Of a DNA stretch of 64,000 nt, positions 1 to 12,765 are shown in pieces (the stretch's first letter is position 1; every line of letters begins with the position of its first letter). The stretch comes from Camillea tinctor (taxonomy: Eukaryota > Ascomycota > Sordariomycetes > Xylariales > Xylariaceae), in contig MU394108.1 in assembly GCA_022578605.1 (NCBI GenBank), forward strand, positions 62,001 through 126,000, in the 5' to 3' direction. Position numbers and translations under genes: made by a program. A model generated the notes under the pieces. The model saw only the letters and a program-made list of their open reading frames with translations. It did not search any database and was not told the origin of the DNA.

Positions 1-1057
1 CCTATCTTAGGTACCTATGCTACGAACCGGATTCCCCCTTTCCTTGTTGGCTGCACGACCGTACAATGTGAAGGGTTAGAAGGACGGATGGAAACGTTGC
101 CACGAAGCGAGAGCGACTTTATGCCGGTAGAGAAGATAAGAAACCGAGTACGTGTAATCACATGTACTCCGGGGGGTGAATCATTTATCTAATGAATGGG
201 TGGAGAGGTTGTCATCTCCCGACCACAAAACAAAAAATTAAAAATTTTATCATAAATCGTAATATATGACAGGATAGTTTGATGATCAATACGATCCTTC
301 TACCAAGATTTACATTCTATTATCACTTGACATCACCTATTTAGTGACTTTGCTAGCATTGAACTGCCGATTTGCAACCCAGATGCATACTTGTTGAGTC
401 ACGATCACGATCTCTACTGTTGTATCCGGATTTAATAGTGGTGATGATTGTATGTGATTCATTTATTGAACTGGAGAAAACCCAGTTGTTTTTTTATGAC
501 TGATAATATATATAGAATAGAATTGAGATCATAGATCAAGTCTATACAACTTGGACAGTACTGTCTGGTAGGTTATACTGATATAAGAGTTACGTACCTA
601 GGTACTCTTGCCCCTATTGGAGGCGACCTTTACATCATAGAAGTACTAGTACCTCGTACTAGTAGTAGAGGTGCCTTGGTGGGTCCAGTCTGGTTCAAGC
701 TTCAAAGTTCCAAGTCCAGGTTGGGAGTGGGTCACGGTAAAACTAATCTTCCGAAATGGATCTCAGCCCACTAACTTAGAAGTACTTAAGTACTTACTTA
801 CAAATATGTACATATCTATTGTAACCTCTCTAAGTCCAGATGTCATGGCGGGGCACTTGGGGGCACTTGACATTATGTACATAGCAGACTATACACTACC
901 TAGATACTAGGTATTATGTACCTAACCTAGTAGATGCATAGTAGTACTAGTAGAAGGAAAAGTCGCCCGCGGGTTATCCCCGGTCATAGTTTATGAATCT
1001 GCAACTTACAAATCTATTCATTCAGGTTGTCAACATTGTCACCTCCCAATCCCACGA
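1..1057. other. Intergenic, upstream of COQ9
   Basis: No gene is visible. The stretch is AT-rich and carries short direct and palindromic motifs of the TACCTAGGTAC type (for example 591-605) and repeated CTAGTA/GTACTAG words. The last few hundred bases must hold the COQ9 promoter. No TATA box or other element could be assigned with confidence. Confidence 0.5.
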
Positions 1058-2029
1058 ATGGCGCCATCACGGGCCTTTACCTGGCTGGCTACCCTCCGGC
1101 GCGCTCAGCTGGTCCCTAGTAGAGCTTCTATGGTTGCTCGAAGCTACCATTCTTACGATCATCCTCCGCCCTCCGGCACTTTCAACCCAGCCGAACAAGC
1201 TATTCTCTCGGCCGCCTACAAGCACGTACCAGAACACGGCTTTACTCAACATGCATTGTCGCTCGGCGCGCGGGAGGCCGGGTACCTTGACATCAGCACG
1301 AACCTCCTTCCCGAAGGTCCGTTCAGCCTCATTCGCTACCACCTTGTGACCCAGCGAGAGGCCCTTGCGCCCCGACGCGAGACTATCTTTGGAACCCCGG
1401 ACCAAGCATCATTGTCCGTCCCTGCCAAAGTCGAGCGTTTAGCCTGGGAGAGGTTGCTAGCCAACCAACATGTCAATCATCGATGGCAAGAGGTATGAAA
1501 CCAGATTAAGGAGACCCCCCTTTGACCTTCTTCCTTTCCGCCCGTACTCCTAGTTGTTTTCGCCGTCGCCGTCGCCGTCAGCCCTCCCTCCCCGCTCCGC
1601 TCCGTGACGGCGCGGCACCTAACATTGCACCATACTATTATAGTACCACTATACTAGCTGAAACTGACTTGCTCTCTTCCTTTCTCTATCTTATAGGCCC
1701 TCGCAGTTATGGCTCAACCTAGCTACGTCCCTTCTTCGCTGCGCGAGCTCGCCCTCCTCGCTGACGAGATATACCACCTCGCGGGCGACACGTCGGTGGA
1801 TCCCACATGGTATACGAAGCGGGGTGGGTTATCGGCCGTGTACGCGTCGTCGGAGCTGTTCATGACGAACGACTACTCGCCGGGCCACACCGAGACACGG
1901 GCCTTCCTGCAGCGCCGGCTCGACGAGGGATCCCGTCTCGGTAGCGCTGTTAGCGGGCTCGCCCAGTGGGTCGGGTTCACCGCCTCAGCCGGAGTCAATG
2001 TTCTGAGGAGCAAGGGCGTTAGAATATGA
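1058..2029 (+). CDS. COQ9: Ubiquinone biosynthesis protein COQ9, mitochondrial
   Basis: COQ9 is a TetR-fold lipid-binding protein of the mitochondrial inner-membrane coenzyme Q synthome. It presents Q intermediates to COQ7. The gene has two exons, 1058-1492 and 1697-2029. The intron starts GTATGA, ends ATAG, and joins in phase after Gln-Glu to Ala-Leu-Ala-Val. The product is about 255 residues, the usual size. The N-terminus is Arg-rich and lacks acidic residues for about 30 positions, as expected for a mitochondrial presequence. The body shows the family pattern: an AAY-HVPEHGF stretch near residue 48, a LGAREAGY stretch near residue 68, and after the intron the DEIYHLAGD and W-T-RGGLSAVYA-SELFM segments that define the COQ9 C-terminal domain. 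The Met at 1058 was chosen because it starts the presequence. An upstream Met at 993 is in another frame. Confidence 0.93.
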
Positions 2030-3005
2030 ACAACCAGAAAGAAAAACAAATAAATCGAACACGCAGACACAAAAAAGAAATATATATAAAGATAAGAAAT
2101 CGTGGTTCAGAAACCGTGTAAGTTATAGAAAAACCAGGCGAGTAAAATAAGCCAAGTACTTAAGTAGGTTTGTGGATGGGTTCGGCTGAGATGAATAAAA
2201 GAGACGGAAAGGAAGAGGTGGAAGGAAAAGGGAACTTGGTATGGGACCAACATCGGTGTTATGTAGATTATAACACGATGCGACGTTTTTTTTTTTAAAA
2301 AAAAGACCTCTCCCTACATACTTCATGTATATCCTTTGACACATACATATATCAACCACAATTAATTATACACAAAAAGGCCAGGATATATATACTAGGT
2401 ATTCAAGAAGCACGCACCCCGGCATGTAGACACATACGAGTAATACCTAATAGTGAAATGATATACTTCCTAGCATTATTGCTAGTTTATTCATTCCTTT
2501 CGCAGTAATATATAACGGGAGGGGAAAAACAAAGGGCAAGTAAGCAGGCCTCTGAAGTCCATGCATAGGTACATATATGCGCAAATAGTCTGTCTACCCA
2601 TCCTATCCCATTCAACCTCCCCTGCCCCCTTTACTTCCTTTTCCGCCGTAGCAATCAATCAATTCCACATTTTTATACACGCGCACATATGCTACACCAT
2701 ACCACGCCATATGAACATAACCCTAAGCTATCCACCTCGACTAGTAACTAACAGATGTTACATCAATGGGAGGATAGCTAGAAGAAGGGTGAGAGAGAAG
2801 AAAATGAAAACACAGAACCGGGAGGAAAGAACGCCTTGGTACTCCTCCCATGATCAAGCATCCACCCCGCCCTTGCGTCCTCCTTTAAACACCTTACCAT
2901 GCCATGCCATGCCCAGCTGGGAGCTAAGAGCAGAATGAAACCCCCCCTTTCAATACAAAGCCATCAGAAACTAGACACACACGCACACAAGGGCGCGCGC
3001 TATTA
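2030..3005. other. Convergent intergenic spacer between COQ9 and SMC6
   Basis: COQ9 reads in from the left and SMC6 from the right, so this is shared 3' flanking DNA. It holds AT-rich stretches, a poly-T/poly-A tract near 2287-2305 and CCATGC repeats near 2897-2913. No coding potential is seen. Confidence 0.5.
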
Positions 3006-6000
3006 TCAATGATCTGTGAGAGTTCGTTGACGGGGATCCGTGAGCCTATTTTGGTTAAAAAGGAAACAAGTTAGCCAACCGAATTTGTCTGTTTTGCTTC
3101 GTTTGGTAGAGCGGACACATAGTGACACTTGAAGGAGAAATAAAACACCCACCTAATGATCTTGACATCCTTGTCTATGTTGGCGCGGCCTTCGATAGCG
3201 TTGGGCGTTATAAGGATAAATTGTTTGCCGACGGATCGACGAGCGGCTGTGATCTATAAGGGGGGCCATGATTAGCTTTGGATGCCGAAAAAAAAAGAGC
3301 ACGTAAATAACCAGGAAAGATCACCCACAAGCATGTTTGTACTAATAGCACGGTTTACATTGTCCATGAAAACATCGAACTCGTCAAGACAGCGTAAGGG
3401 GGACCCCATGGCGTCCCAAATGGCAAGCAGCAGACATATGGACGAGAAAGACTTCTCCCCGCCCGATAATGTTTTTGTATTGCGCCCCTTGCCATTCCTT
3501 CTCGTTTCGTCGGGCTCCACGTGAACTTCCAGCTTTTTAGACTTGTGGTCGAGTAAAAGCTGGCCCCTGAAGCCACGCTCACTGAGAAGATAGCCAAAAT
3601 TGGTCCGCGCATGCGCCGAGACATGTCTCTGGAAACTTCTGTATTTTTCGAGCCGGTCCATCAATGCTTTCTTCAGGCCATCCACGAGTGACGTCAAGTT
3701 CTTATTGTTCTTCTTGGCATCGCGATATTCTTGGGTGGCTAGGGCTGCTTGGTTGTTGATTTCTTCCTCCGACGCCCCTAGTTGGCCGCGCAATCTCTGT
3801 ATATCTTGTCGGATAGAGGTGTATTTGCGCTCGATGCTCTGATATGTTTCGCCTTCGGGTATGTAAATTCGTTCGGCAACTACCGTGCTTGCTTGTCGCG
3901 TATATTCCGCTACCGTCTCGGCTTGCTTTTCCCGGGCGCTCTCTGCATGCTCCTTCTTGAGTTTCGCGAGCGCGAGGTTTTCATGTGCTTGATTCTTCTC
4001 GACAACGGCGATTTGCCGGTTGTCCTGGTACCTCCTTACCTTGTTCTCCGCTTTATCTAACTCGGCTTTAAAGTCACGAGATGCCAACTTGGCCTTGTTG
4101 AGTTCCTGCTTGAGATTCTCGATGTTCTGGTTCATTTCCATCTTTTTTATGGCAATTAAACCATATTGTTGGCCATAGACATCTTTCTGCTCCCTGGCAT
4201 CCTCGAGATCATCCTTCAACCCTTGTAATCTCCCATCAAGACCTTCAAATTTATCTAGATCCTGTTCGATGCGACTTACTTGCAAGGAGGCCTGGCGTAA
4301 CTCTGTCTCCAAGTTATTGGCTTGTCTCTTATGCTGATGAACAGCTTCACTAGCACGCTTGGCAGCTTGCTGGGACGTCCTTCTTGATGCCTCTAGTCCC
4401 CTTAATTCTTCTCTAAGCTGCTCTAGGGAATCCTTGTAGAAAGCAATTTGCGAATCCTCGTCAGATTTCATTCGGGGTCTTTGATCGGGATTAGGAGTAA
4501 CAGGTGCCGTGCTAAAGTTGGGCCCGACACGCCTGCTGATTCGGAGGCCGTGACCTCTCCGTGAGTCGTGAAAACATAAACAAGCAACAACATTTTCGGG
4601 CGACTGGCCATCGAGCATAACACGCTGAGCTTCGATTCTGTTTTCGATAAGGATTGTCTGCTCAATCTGGCAGTGGATGATCAACTGATCCCTGACGCGC
4701 TGGTCATCAATCTTCAAGACTCTCAAAATAGTATCGAAGTTTGGATCAGGCTCTCTTGGCCTGTTGATGGAGGCTGTTCCAATCAAGATCGGCGAATTTT
4801 TGATTTTGAGTTTATCCATCATAGCTTGGAGTCGCACTTGATCAGGCTTGCTTTTCACGATAAACCCACTGAGGTTCTGCCCAAGAGTCTTCTCTAGGAT
4901 TGTCGACCACTTAGGCTTTGTCAATTGAACGTAAGCACCTATTGGCCCAATCGGCTTTTCTGTGAAGCGGTTGTCGTTGTCGATGAGCTTCAGCAGCTGG
5001 GGCATTTGTGCATCAAACCCAGCCCAAGGGTCGCCACGATTCTGGGATAATGTTCGGATTTGGGCCTCTGCGGCTGATACCTCCTTTCGCTTCTGTTCGA
5101 CATGGCCCCCTATCTCCTGTGTTGCTTTCTCTATTCGAGCAAACTCCTCGTTTAGATTGGGGAGGTCGTTGGCGTGGGTGTCAATCGATTCGCGAATTTT
5201 TTGAACAACCCCCTTGGCTTCTTCGTGCTCCTTCTGTTTCTTGGCGAGAGCGCCACCATTCACGGCCTCTAGCCGCTGCTCCTCATCGCGAATCTTTCTT
5301 TCGTACTCCTTGGTCTTTTGCCCGGCATTCATCAATTGACCATGTAAGTCCCTTTCTTCTGCATGCGTTTTTTCGACTTCTTTCTTGGCCTCTTCATATT
5401 CCGCCTTCGCCTCCTGCTCTTGGGCCTTAACTTGTTGTTCTTTCTGTCGAACAGCTTCCACCGCCTCCTCAGCCTCCCGGATCTTGCTGTCGATACCATC
5501 AAGGATCTTTGACTTTTCGTCAACCGCTTGCTCCTGGCTCCGTATTTCCTCGTCGGCTGACCGGATTTCGGCCTCTTTCTGTGCGAGTATGTTCTCCTGC
5601 TCAATGACTTGGGCCCACGCTAATTGTTTCGCGTAAAGTTTAGTCCTCTGCCGCATCTCGGCACTTTTCCCCACAACATCCCTCAGCTTGATGGCCTTTT
5701 CGTATTTCTCCCTGAGGTAGGCAATGTTTTCCTGGTGCTCGCTCAGCTTGGCTTCGTTGGCGTCGAGCATCTCCGTTAGGAGTTGGTAGTCATGGTCAAG
5801 TTGTTCGAGTTGTGTGCCTTGGACAAAATACTTGTATTTGGTTGCTGGCGAAGCGGCATTGAGAAACTGGCGTGCGTTATCCTGAGAGAGAACATTGAGC
5901 GGGTTGTCCACTTGTAGGCAAAAATATTCGACGACGTCGTCGACATCAGCCTTCTTGGTGGAGATGATCCTGCCGGCAGCGGACTTCAGCTTAAACCCGC

Positions 6001-6775
6001 TCCCACCTGATCTGGTAAACCATCTTTCAAAAATAATGGATTCCCCAAATAGATCAGGCTTGTAAGCATCCTCGCCCTGGTTCTTTATCTTGACGATCAG
6101 GCTGGCATGCTCCTGGCGCTCCTTAACGAAATCCCGCAGACTGCCTCCACGATTTGTCGCACTGGCCTTGCCACCCAGACACAGGGTGATAGCAGTCAAG
6201 ATAGCACTCTTGCCACTCCCATTCTCGCCGACGATGAAGTTCAGCAATGGACCAAGCTCGCAATGTAACCGCTCGTGACACATGAAGTTAATGCAGGTTA
6301 TACTTTCTATAATCGCATTGAGCGAGGCGTGGTTGTCGCCAATAAGGACAGGGCGCTCCTTCAATCGTTGTGTGGCCCGTTGGTCATCTCGTTCGGTATA
6401 CTCCAAGTGTTTGAAGCCGGCATCCCGCATCATTTCGTACTGGGTGGCCGCGGGAGGTGTGGGCGGAGCATCCGGCTCCTGCATAACCTCATCGTCATCC
6501 GAGTGTGGTGAGTCCCGCTCTGGAGGTGTCCAGGCTGACTTTCTACTGGGGCCGGCCGTGGAAATGCGGGCCTTCTTCCGTTGCTGTTATCGGTGTTAGT
6601 TAAATCCCCAAGGCTGTGCGACAGGCATAAGGGGGACAGAGGGCAACATAGGACTGACAGCATCATTCCTCAAGTTTGAACTGGCTCGAGTAATTGTCAC
6701 CCCACTCTGAGAAGCATCATCATCCTCATCGAAGGCGGCGCGTCGAGAGCGCTTAGATGAGCTTGCAGCAGGCAT
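3006..6775 (-). CDS. SMC6: Structural maintenance of chromosomes protein 6 (Smc5/6 complex)
   Basis: SMC6 is the ATPase partner of Smc5 in the nuclear Smc5/6 complex, which acts in recombinational repair, replication-fork stability and rDNA maintenance. Four exons were read on the minus strand: 6775-6701, 6583-3329, 3253-3153 and 3045-3006, giving about 1156 residues. The Walker A motif GENGSGKS lies near residue 144. Long coiled-coil arms flank a hinge. The ABC signature LSGGEKSFS lies near residue 1064 and the Walker B segment RCLDEFDVFMD near 1089. The C-terminus after NML continues through two small exons with the conserved FILITP segment and ends TLTDH. The 25-residue first exon is rich in basic then acidic residues. 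All junctions are GT-AG and phase-consistent. SMC6 is divergent from the Ecdysoneless-like gene, with about 0.75 kb between start codons. Confidence 0.95.
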
Positions 6776-7531
6776 CGCGTTGCAACGGCGGGGAGGGGAG
6801 GGGGAAGAGGAGGATGGATTGCACTTGGGCGAGGCTGCGCCGGTTCTGGGCTAACGGTGTTGTTGTCTGCAGACGACTACAAGTATCATGTCGGTCGGCG
6901 AAGTGTTTTTCGTTTGTAGCCGGTATTAGTTAAGGTACCTAAGAGAGGAAGGGGGGATTAGGAGGGAATGTCGTGATAATTGATTACCACGCCTACAAGG
7001 CTGGCAGTATAAAATTGGATGAATTGGATTAGAATTATTAGGGAGAAAAATGAACGCGAACGCGAGAAGCCGAAGACGCGTTGTGGGAGTATTTAGTAGC
7101 CTAGGGAGCCCTGTCCGGGGTTCCACGGGCCTCTGATCGACCTTAGATAGCGTTGAGATTAATTAACTAGACTGTTAGTGCGTGTTAGCCGGAGGCACAG
7201 GAGAACCTCGACATTTAACCCCGCTGTGGACTTAAAAGGTTGTCCCTCCCCCGCTCCTATAGCTGCATATACTTTATACATACATACCTATGTAGAAAAG
7301 AGAAAGAAAAAAAAAAGTTGAATTGATTTGTTTGGTTGTTAGATGTTATTTAGATGTTAGTCAGATGTTAGTTAGGTGCCAGTTCTGGCATTACACCACA
7401 ATGTAACCTACTACATACAGTACTAGATATTATACTCTCTACCTCTTCCCTATCTCCTCTCTACCTAGTACTTGATACTTAGTACTACCTACCTGCCTCC
7501 ATCTCACTATCAAAGGCGGCATACTTCTCAA
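6776..7531. promoter_or_regulatory. Bidirectional promoter region, SMC6 / ECD-like
   Basis: The two genes start on opposite strands, so this 0.75 kb must serve both promoters. It shows CT/GA-rich runs, a short A tract near 7301-7315, and AGATGTTA-like direct repeats at 7341-7375. Specific binding sites could not be assigned. Confidence 0.5.
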
Positions 7532-9547
7532 ATGGACTCTGAAGATAGGACCGAATTTTTCCAAGATGGTTTCCAAGGGTTTCCCCGGACGTTGCCTGAC
7601 AACTGTGTTGAATATATACTATTTATAATCGACAGCAAACTAGATGCCCGCACCCTCTTGACCGAATTAGAGAATGTTCGGAAAGCCGCCGTCCAGCTCT
7701 GTAGTCGCATCGCTAGCGAGTATATATGGCAGCGTGACTCCTTTCAGTTGCAGGTCAAAAGAGACGGTGATCTAGTCTACCTGCATGGCACTACCGATTA
7801 CGGGGATTCCATTGAGGACGAGTGGCTGGTAGTATACCTGCTCCGCGAATTGACTCAGTCATTCCCGAATTTGTGGGTGAGGGTATTTGATAGTGATGGC
7901 GAGTTTCTCCTTGTCGAAGCCGCCAATGTCTTGCCAAAATGGTTGAGCCCAGAGATCGATAGCAACAGAGACTGGATCCATCAAGGATCCCTTCAAATAC
8001 TCCCCTTGAGCGCTAGCTCTGGAGAAAAGAGACCCCTTTCTTTGCGCGAGGCTATCGGCCACATCAGATCAAACCCCGGGTCACTTCTACATTCTACATT
8101 TATCGAGGCAGAATCCTTCTACCGCTTAGAAAAGTACCCAGCGCAGATTACAGATTCGCTACACCACTCGATGGCCACAATACCGAGGAAGCTGGCCTAC
8201 CTCCTGCATAAACAACCTACGGCTATAGCCCCTGCAGTTGAGGCGTTCTACCTTCGAGACCCGATCGCAATGAAGCCTCTTGCGTCCCTGTCGGGAACCT
8301 TGAAATTCCCACCTAACGATTTAGTGACGGTTAGTGTCAAGTTTACAAAGGTTCTTTTCGCGCAACTACGGTCACAACGGTTCGTGCCACCGCCAATCTG
8401 GACTGATCTCATCGAGGCTGCTGAAAAACAGGCAGCTGATGCAGAGGGGGGCCGGATCAACCAAGCACGCCTAGAAATGGGTATGAAGGTTACCAGCGGC
8501 TTTGAGATGCTTGCTGCCAGTGTATATAAGAAGGATAACCGCCTAGCCCGGGAGTTCGCCATAGCGCTTGAGGACTTAGAAGAGGACCTGAAAGAGGACG
8601 GGGATCAGGTCCTACCGAGCAATAAGGACGTGGAAGGTTGGTCAGGTGCCAACCGAGACGACGACGAATCCTGGCTTGATATCAACTTTGAGGATTTTGA
8701 AAATGAATTACAAGGTCGTCAGGGGGTTGGGGTAAAAAAGGGACCGAAAGTTGGGTTTGGTGATTCTTCTGCGCAGGCAGATTTACGGAAGATCGTGTCT
8801 CGTTTCGAAGCTTTCCTTAATGACGAAAAAGCAGGGATGGACGGAGCAGAAATGGAAGATATGGACCATGATGATGACGTTTCCGACGGGGATGAAGATG
8901 AGGACGACAGCGAGGATGATAGCGAAGATGAAGATAAAGCTGTCAGCTTTGACGAAGAGCAATTCTCCAGGATGATGAGAGAGATGATGGGATTGCCACC
9001 CGAGGAACCTAAGAATTCGAAAGTGCCGAGTCCACGAGGTTTACCAAAGCCAAATAATGCTATCGCTGAGACAGAGGGTGGACTTGGGGATCAGAATGAC
9101 AGCGATGACAGCGATGATGACATCCAAGATATCCAGAAACTCTCTGCTCAGATGGAAGCAGAACTTAAGAAGCTAGGAGCACTAAGACTCGACTCACAGC
9201 CTAAAGCCCAGAAAGCGTTAGAGACAAAGGAAGCCTTGCAAGTCAAAGGCAAGGGTAAAGCCAGCCAAGAAGCTGGAGATGGAAATAACGAAGAGGAGGA
9301 AGATAGTGGTGAAGAGGTGGATATTGACTACAATCTTGCCAAGAATTTGCTCGAAAGTTTTAAGAGCCAGGCAGGATTGGCTGGTCCAGCGAGCAATATA
9401 CTCGGAATGATGGGAATACAACTACCTCGTGATGAAGATGAAGAAGGGGAAGAAGGAGAAGGGGAAGGGGAAGAAGAAGGGGAAGAGGAGGGAGAAGGGA
9501 AAGTGAAAGAAAGTAACCTACCTAACCGACCTAAGTTAAACCAGTAA
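7532..9547 (+). CDS. Ecdysoneless (ECD) / SGT1 family protein
   Basis: This is a single-exon gene of about 671 residues. The N-terminal half matches the ECD/SGT1 family: the RTLPDNCVEYILFI start, the IA-EYIWQRDSF segment, the DSIEDEWLVVYLLRELT segment, an acidic DSDGEFLLVEAA stretch and the LPKWLSPE motif. The family has roles in transcription, pre-mRNA splicing (PRP8 binding) and cell cycle in metazoans. Fungal members are little studied. The C-terminal half is strongly acidic and looks disordered. It includes the helical FSRMMREMMGLPPEEPK segment and ends in Glu/Gly runs encoded by GAAGAAGGGGAA-type repeats. The start at 7532 (MDSEDRTE) fits the family better than the in-frame Met at 7472, which would add 20 residues without family character. 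Confidence 0.9.
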   Translation: MDSEDRTEFFQDGFQGFPRTLPDNCVEYILFIIDSKLDARTLLTELENVRKAAVQLCSRIASEYIWQRDSFQLQVKRDGDLVYLHGTTDYGDSIEDEWLVVYLLRELTQSFPNLWVRVFDSDGEFLLVEAANVLPKWLSPEIDSNRDWIHQGSLQILPLSASSGEKRPLSLREAIGHIRSNPGSLLHSTFIEAESFYRLEKYPAQITDSLHHSMATIPRKLAYLLHKQPTAIAPAVEAFYLRDPIAMKPLASLSGTLKFPPNDLVTVSVKFTKVLFAQLRSQRFVPPPIWTDLIEAAEKQAADAEGGRINQARLEMGMKVTSGFEMLAASVYKKDNRLAREFAIALEDLEEDLKEDGDQVLPSNKDVEGWSGANRDDDESWLDINFEDFENELQGRQGVGVKKGPKVGFGDSSAQADLRKIVSRFEAFLNDEKAGMDGAEMEDMDHDDDVSDGDEDEDDSEDDSEDEDKAVSFDEEQFSRMMREMMGLPPEEPKNSKVPSPRGLPKPNNAIAETEGGLGDQNDSDDSDDDIQDIQKLSAQMEAELKKLGALRLDSQPKAQKALETKEALQVKGKGKASQEAGDGNNEEEEDSGEEVDIDYNLAKNLLESFKSQAGLAGPASNILGMMGIQLPRDEDEEGEEGEGEGEEEGEEEGEGKVKESNLPNRPKLNQ

Positions 9548-10130
9548 CGTTAATGGTTACCTACCTATTCTTAGGGGGTCTAGGTGGTTAGGTAGGGACA
9601 ATATAGGGACGGGACAGTAGTATTAATCTAGGTTAGGTTACTTAGCTTAGGTTAGTATCTAGCAGGTAAAAAGACATGTCATTCATACCTAACCTCAAAG
9701 CAAGCCTTAGGTAGGTCCCGGTCTAGGTACCACCTACTAATACTCAATCCGGACCGTTGGGTCCTGGGTCCATGCGTTTTAGGTGTTCGATCAGTGGCCC
9801 CCCAGCCACATGAAACCCCTCCATAGGTTGGAACGCCGACCACTAAATTGTGACGACGTCACACTCTGACCTGGTCATCTCTACTCTTCCCACCTACCTC
9901 CATGACTTTCAACATTTGACCTACAACGTGATCACTTCAAACCAAGCCCAAACCAGGACATGCACATAGCCGTGAACCCGTGATGCTCTGAGGGGTAACA
10001 AAAGCACCCAGAAGCCAGTCATTATTATACTTGCTGCAGTGTGCAGTCTCCCATCGTCTATCCATACTGCCTAGGTTAGTATGTCCCCAGCGCTTTCATC
10101 ACACAAGGTCAACCGTGCGCTGGCGCAACA
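9548..10130. other. Intergenic, ECD-like to AAA ATPase
   Basis: The first 200 bases are packed with CCTA/TAGG words (ACCTACCTA, TTAGGTTA, CTAGGTACC), the densest cluster of this motif in the window. The remainder precedes the AAA ATPase start codon and contains a TGACGTCA-like palindrome (GTGACGACGTCAC, about 9850-9862). No gene is seen. Confidence 0.5.
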
Positions 10131-12726
10131 ATGTGGCCGAACAAGGGCACCTCAAGCCTGCAGAAGACGTATGATGACAGCTACCTGAAATGTTCAACTG
10201 CTGTCTTCTACGAAGGTAAGGTAAGATAAAAACTAAATACTGGGCTTCTAGACCATAACAACCCCCCCCCCCCCCCCATTGGTAAGGCCAGGCTGACAGG
10301 CTCAATGCCAACCAGGGTGATGAGAAAGAGGCAATGCTATGTTGGAAGAACGCGCTCGAGCAGATACGCCAGAGCCCTGCGAGCAAAAGACACCCTGCCT
10401 ATTCTCCAAAGTCGGAAACCGAACGCGCTCTGCTGGAAAGCTTAAGGGCCTTGGAGGTGCAATGTAAGGAGAGGATTGACCTACTAGAAGCCCTCAGGCT
10501 ATCTCGAGAAGACCCAACACTACCGAGTACACCTACTGGCACTCTGCCCGAAGGAATGACAGCCACCCGTTCATACTCCAATACCTCCGATAAGGGATAT
10601 ATCGGCGATGGGACTATACCTGCTATAACCTACCCTGAGTTGTCTACACCCACTCTTCCCAAACGACCGCCCCTGCCCCCTAGACACTCATCGGAGCAAG
10701 CTTCTGGGGGTAGGGGTAACCGTAACCCTGTACTTGACCAGATGGCATCCTCTGCGTCGGTCAGACCACCGGCCATGCCATCCTATAGTTCTGCGATGCC
10801 AAGTAGGAAAGCCACGAGATCTCCGAGCCCTGGGAGGCGTACGATGCGGACAACTCTTCGATCTGGTAAACGTGACAAGCTGTTGAAGGCGAACAGCTCG
10901 ACACCGTCTAAGTCGAGTCAGGGTCCAGGTGCGAGCAAGGCAGCCACATTGGCCTGGAGCAATCTAGGGCCGAGAGAGAGCATTGAAAGAATTCCTCTAG
11001 CAGATACGACTGGACCATCAAGAACCCCTGATTCGCGCTACTCTAGTGAATACGTACGAGATAGCCCATCTTCGCAAGCAATGCACTGGGACAGCCACAC
11101 GAGGAGGCTAGTAGTATCTACTGAGAATACCCCCGCAAGTGTACAAGATGGCGAATCTAGCCCCGACTCTATAAGGCGAACTTCGAGCGACTATACCGCT
11201 AATGGGCCATCATCCCTTGCTTTGGGGGCTGCTTCGAGCGCTTTAAACGCACTTACCATACAGGAAAGACGGGAGTCTAGCCCTACGGCAAAACGCACAT
11301 CGAGGCCCAGAAGAAGAACAGGATCACTAAACGACGAATCGAATAAAGCTACTACTTCCAGTTCATCCCTATCCAAACCTAGCCCGAGAGCCAGTTCAAA
11401 AGAATCGCCCATCAGAAGGAAACCAGTCGAGACTCGCAGAACCCCCGAACCAAATAGCGCTAGGAAGAGAATCAGCCGCCTGAGGTTAGATCGTGAAATA
11501 ACCGACAGATCGGTTTCTGATGATGAAGATACCACAACAAGCCCTTCTCGTACCCGGAGATCTAAAGGCAAGCAGAGGGAATCCCCTTTGACTGCGGAAA
11601 CGGAGACGATGTACTCAGAAGGCTCGAGAGAAGATGAAGACACAAGGACTTTGAGTGATTGGGGTAGGAGGAAGCAAAAAATGCTCAAGAGCCTTCCCCC
11701 GGGTGTAGATGCGGCAGCAGCGAAAGCCATATTTAACGAAATCGTGGTTCATGGTGATGAGGTTCATTGGGGAGATGTGGCTGGATTGGAAATCGCCAAG
11801 ACTGCTCTGAGAGAAGCCGTGGTGTATCCGTTCTTACGACCCGACTTATTCATGGGCCTTCGCGAACCAGCTAGGGGCATGTTGCTCTTTGGGCCACCGG
11901 GGACAGGGAAGACGATGCTAGCTCGGGCCGTCGCGACGGAATCGAAGTCTACATTCTTCTCTATCTCGTCGAGCAGCTTGACAAGTAAATATCTCGGAGA
12001 ATCTGAGAAGCTCGTACGCGCCCTCTTTGCCCTGGCAAAGGCCATGGCCCCCAGCATTATCTTTGTTGACGAAATAGACTCCCTGCTCTCCCAAAGATCC
12101 GGATCTGGGGACCATGAGGCTACGCGAAGGATTAAGACCGAGTTTCTCATCCAATGGAGTGATCTGCAGAGGGCTGCTGCAGGGCGTGAGAGTAGCGGGG
12201 GAGGGGGTAAAGAGAAGGGCGATGTAAATCAGGTTCTTGTCTTAGCGGCTACCAACCTGCCGTGGGCTATTGACGAAGCCGCGAGACGCCGATTCGTGAG
12301 ACGGCAATATATCCCTCTGCCTGAATCAGGAACCAGAGCAACGCAGTTGAAAACGCTGCTTGGCCAACAGAAGCACAGTCTTACAGATGCCGATATTACG
12401 AAGCTCGTAAGCCTAACGGAAGGTATGGTTTATATCATAAGCTCCCGACTTCTGCGTAAGAGCGTCTACATGCAATGTGCTAATGAATTTTGATTCTCAA
12501 TCTAGGATTTTCCGGCTCCGACATTACGGCACTAGCTAAAGATGCAGCGATGGGACCCCTGCGCTCGCTTGGAGAGGCTCTCCTCCACATGACGATGGAT
12601 CAGATACGGCCGATAGAAATCGGCGACTTTGAAGCTAGTCTCCAGACGATCCGTCCTAGCGTGAGTAGGGAAGGGTTGAAGGAATACGAAGATTGGGCGA
12701 AGAAGTTTGGTGAGCGTGGCGGATGA
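10131..12726 (+). CDS. MIT-domain AAA ATPase, spastin/SAP1-like (meiotic clade)
   Basis: Three exons, 10131-10220, 10292-12422 and 12506-12726, encode about 813 residues. Exon 1 and the start of exon 2 encode an MIT-type helical hairpin (LQKTYDDSY, then [27 protein letters not shown] across the junction). A long Ser/Pro/Arg-rich linker of about 400 residues follows. The AAA module has Walker A GPPGTGKT near residue 564, Walker B IIFVDEID near 619, the SRH around [17 protein letters not shown], and after the last intron the [20 protein letters not shown] sensor-2 region and a Vps4-type C-terminal helix. This domain order fits fungal relatives of spastin, fidgetin and yeast Sap1/Yta6, which sever microtubules or remodel membrane-bound substrates. 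Which of these applies cannot be told. Intron 1 carries a C16 tract. The extreme N-terminus is the least certain part. Confidence 0.88.
10262..10277. repeat. Poly-C tract inside AAA ATPase intron 1
   Basis: Sixteen consecutive C residues lie 14 bases before the intron 3' splice site. The length should be treated as approximate because homopolymers are prone to sequencing error. Confidence 0.8.
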
Positions 12727-12731
12727 TATGG

Positions 12732-12734
12732 GTG

Positions 12735-12765
<31 letters not shown>
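12732..12765. repeat. (TG)n microsatellite
   Basis: This is a dinucleotide run of about 34 bases interrupted by one C at 12741. It starts six bases after the AAA ATPase stop codon. Confidence 0.9.

Noticed and set aside
11191..11730. 179-codon minus-strand frame inside the AAA ATPase gene
   Set aside because: Antisense shadow of the Ser/Arg-rich linker, with no independent support.
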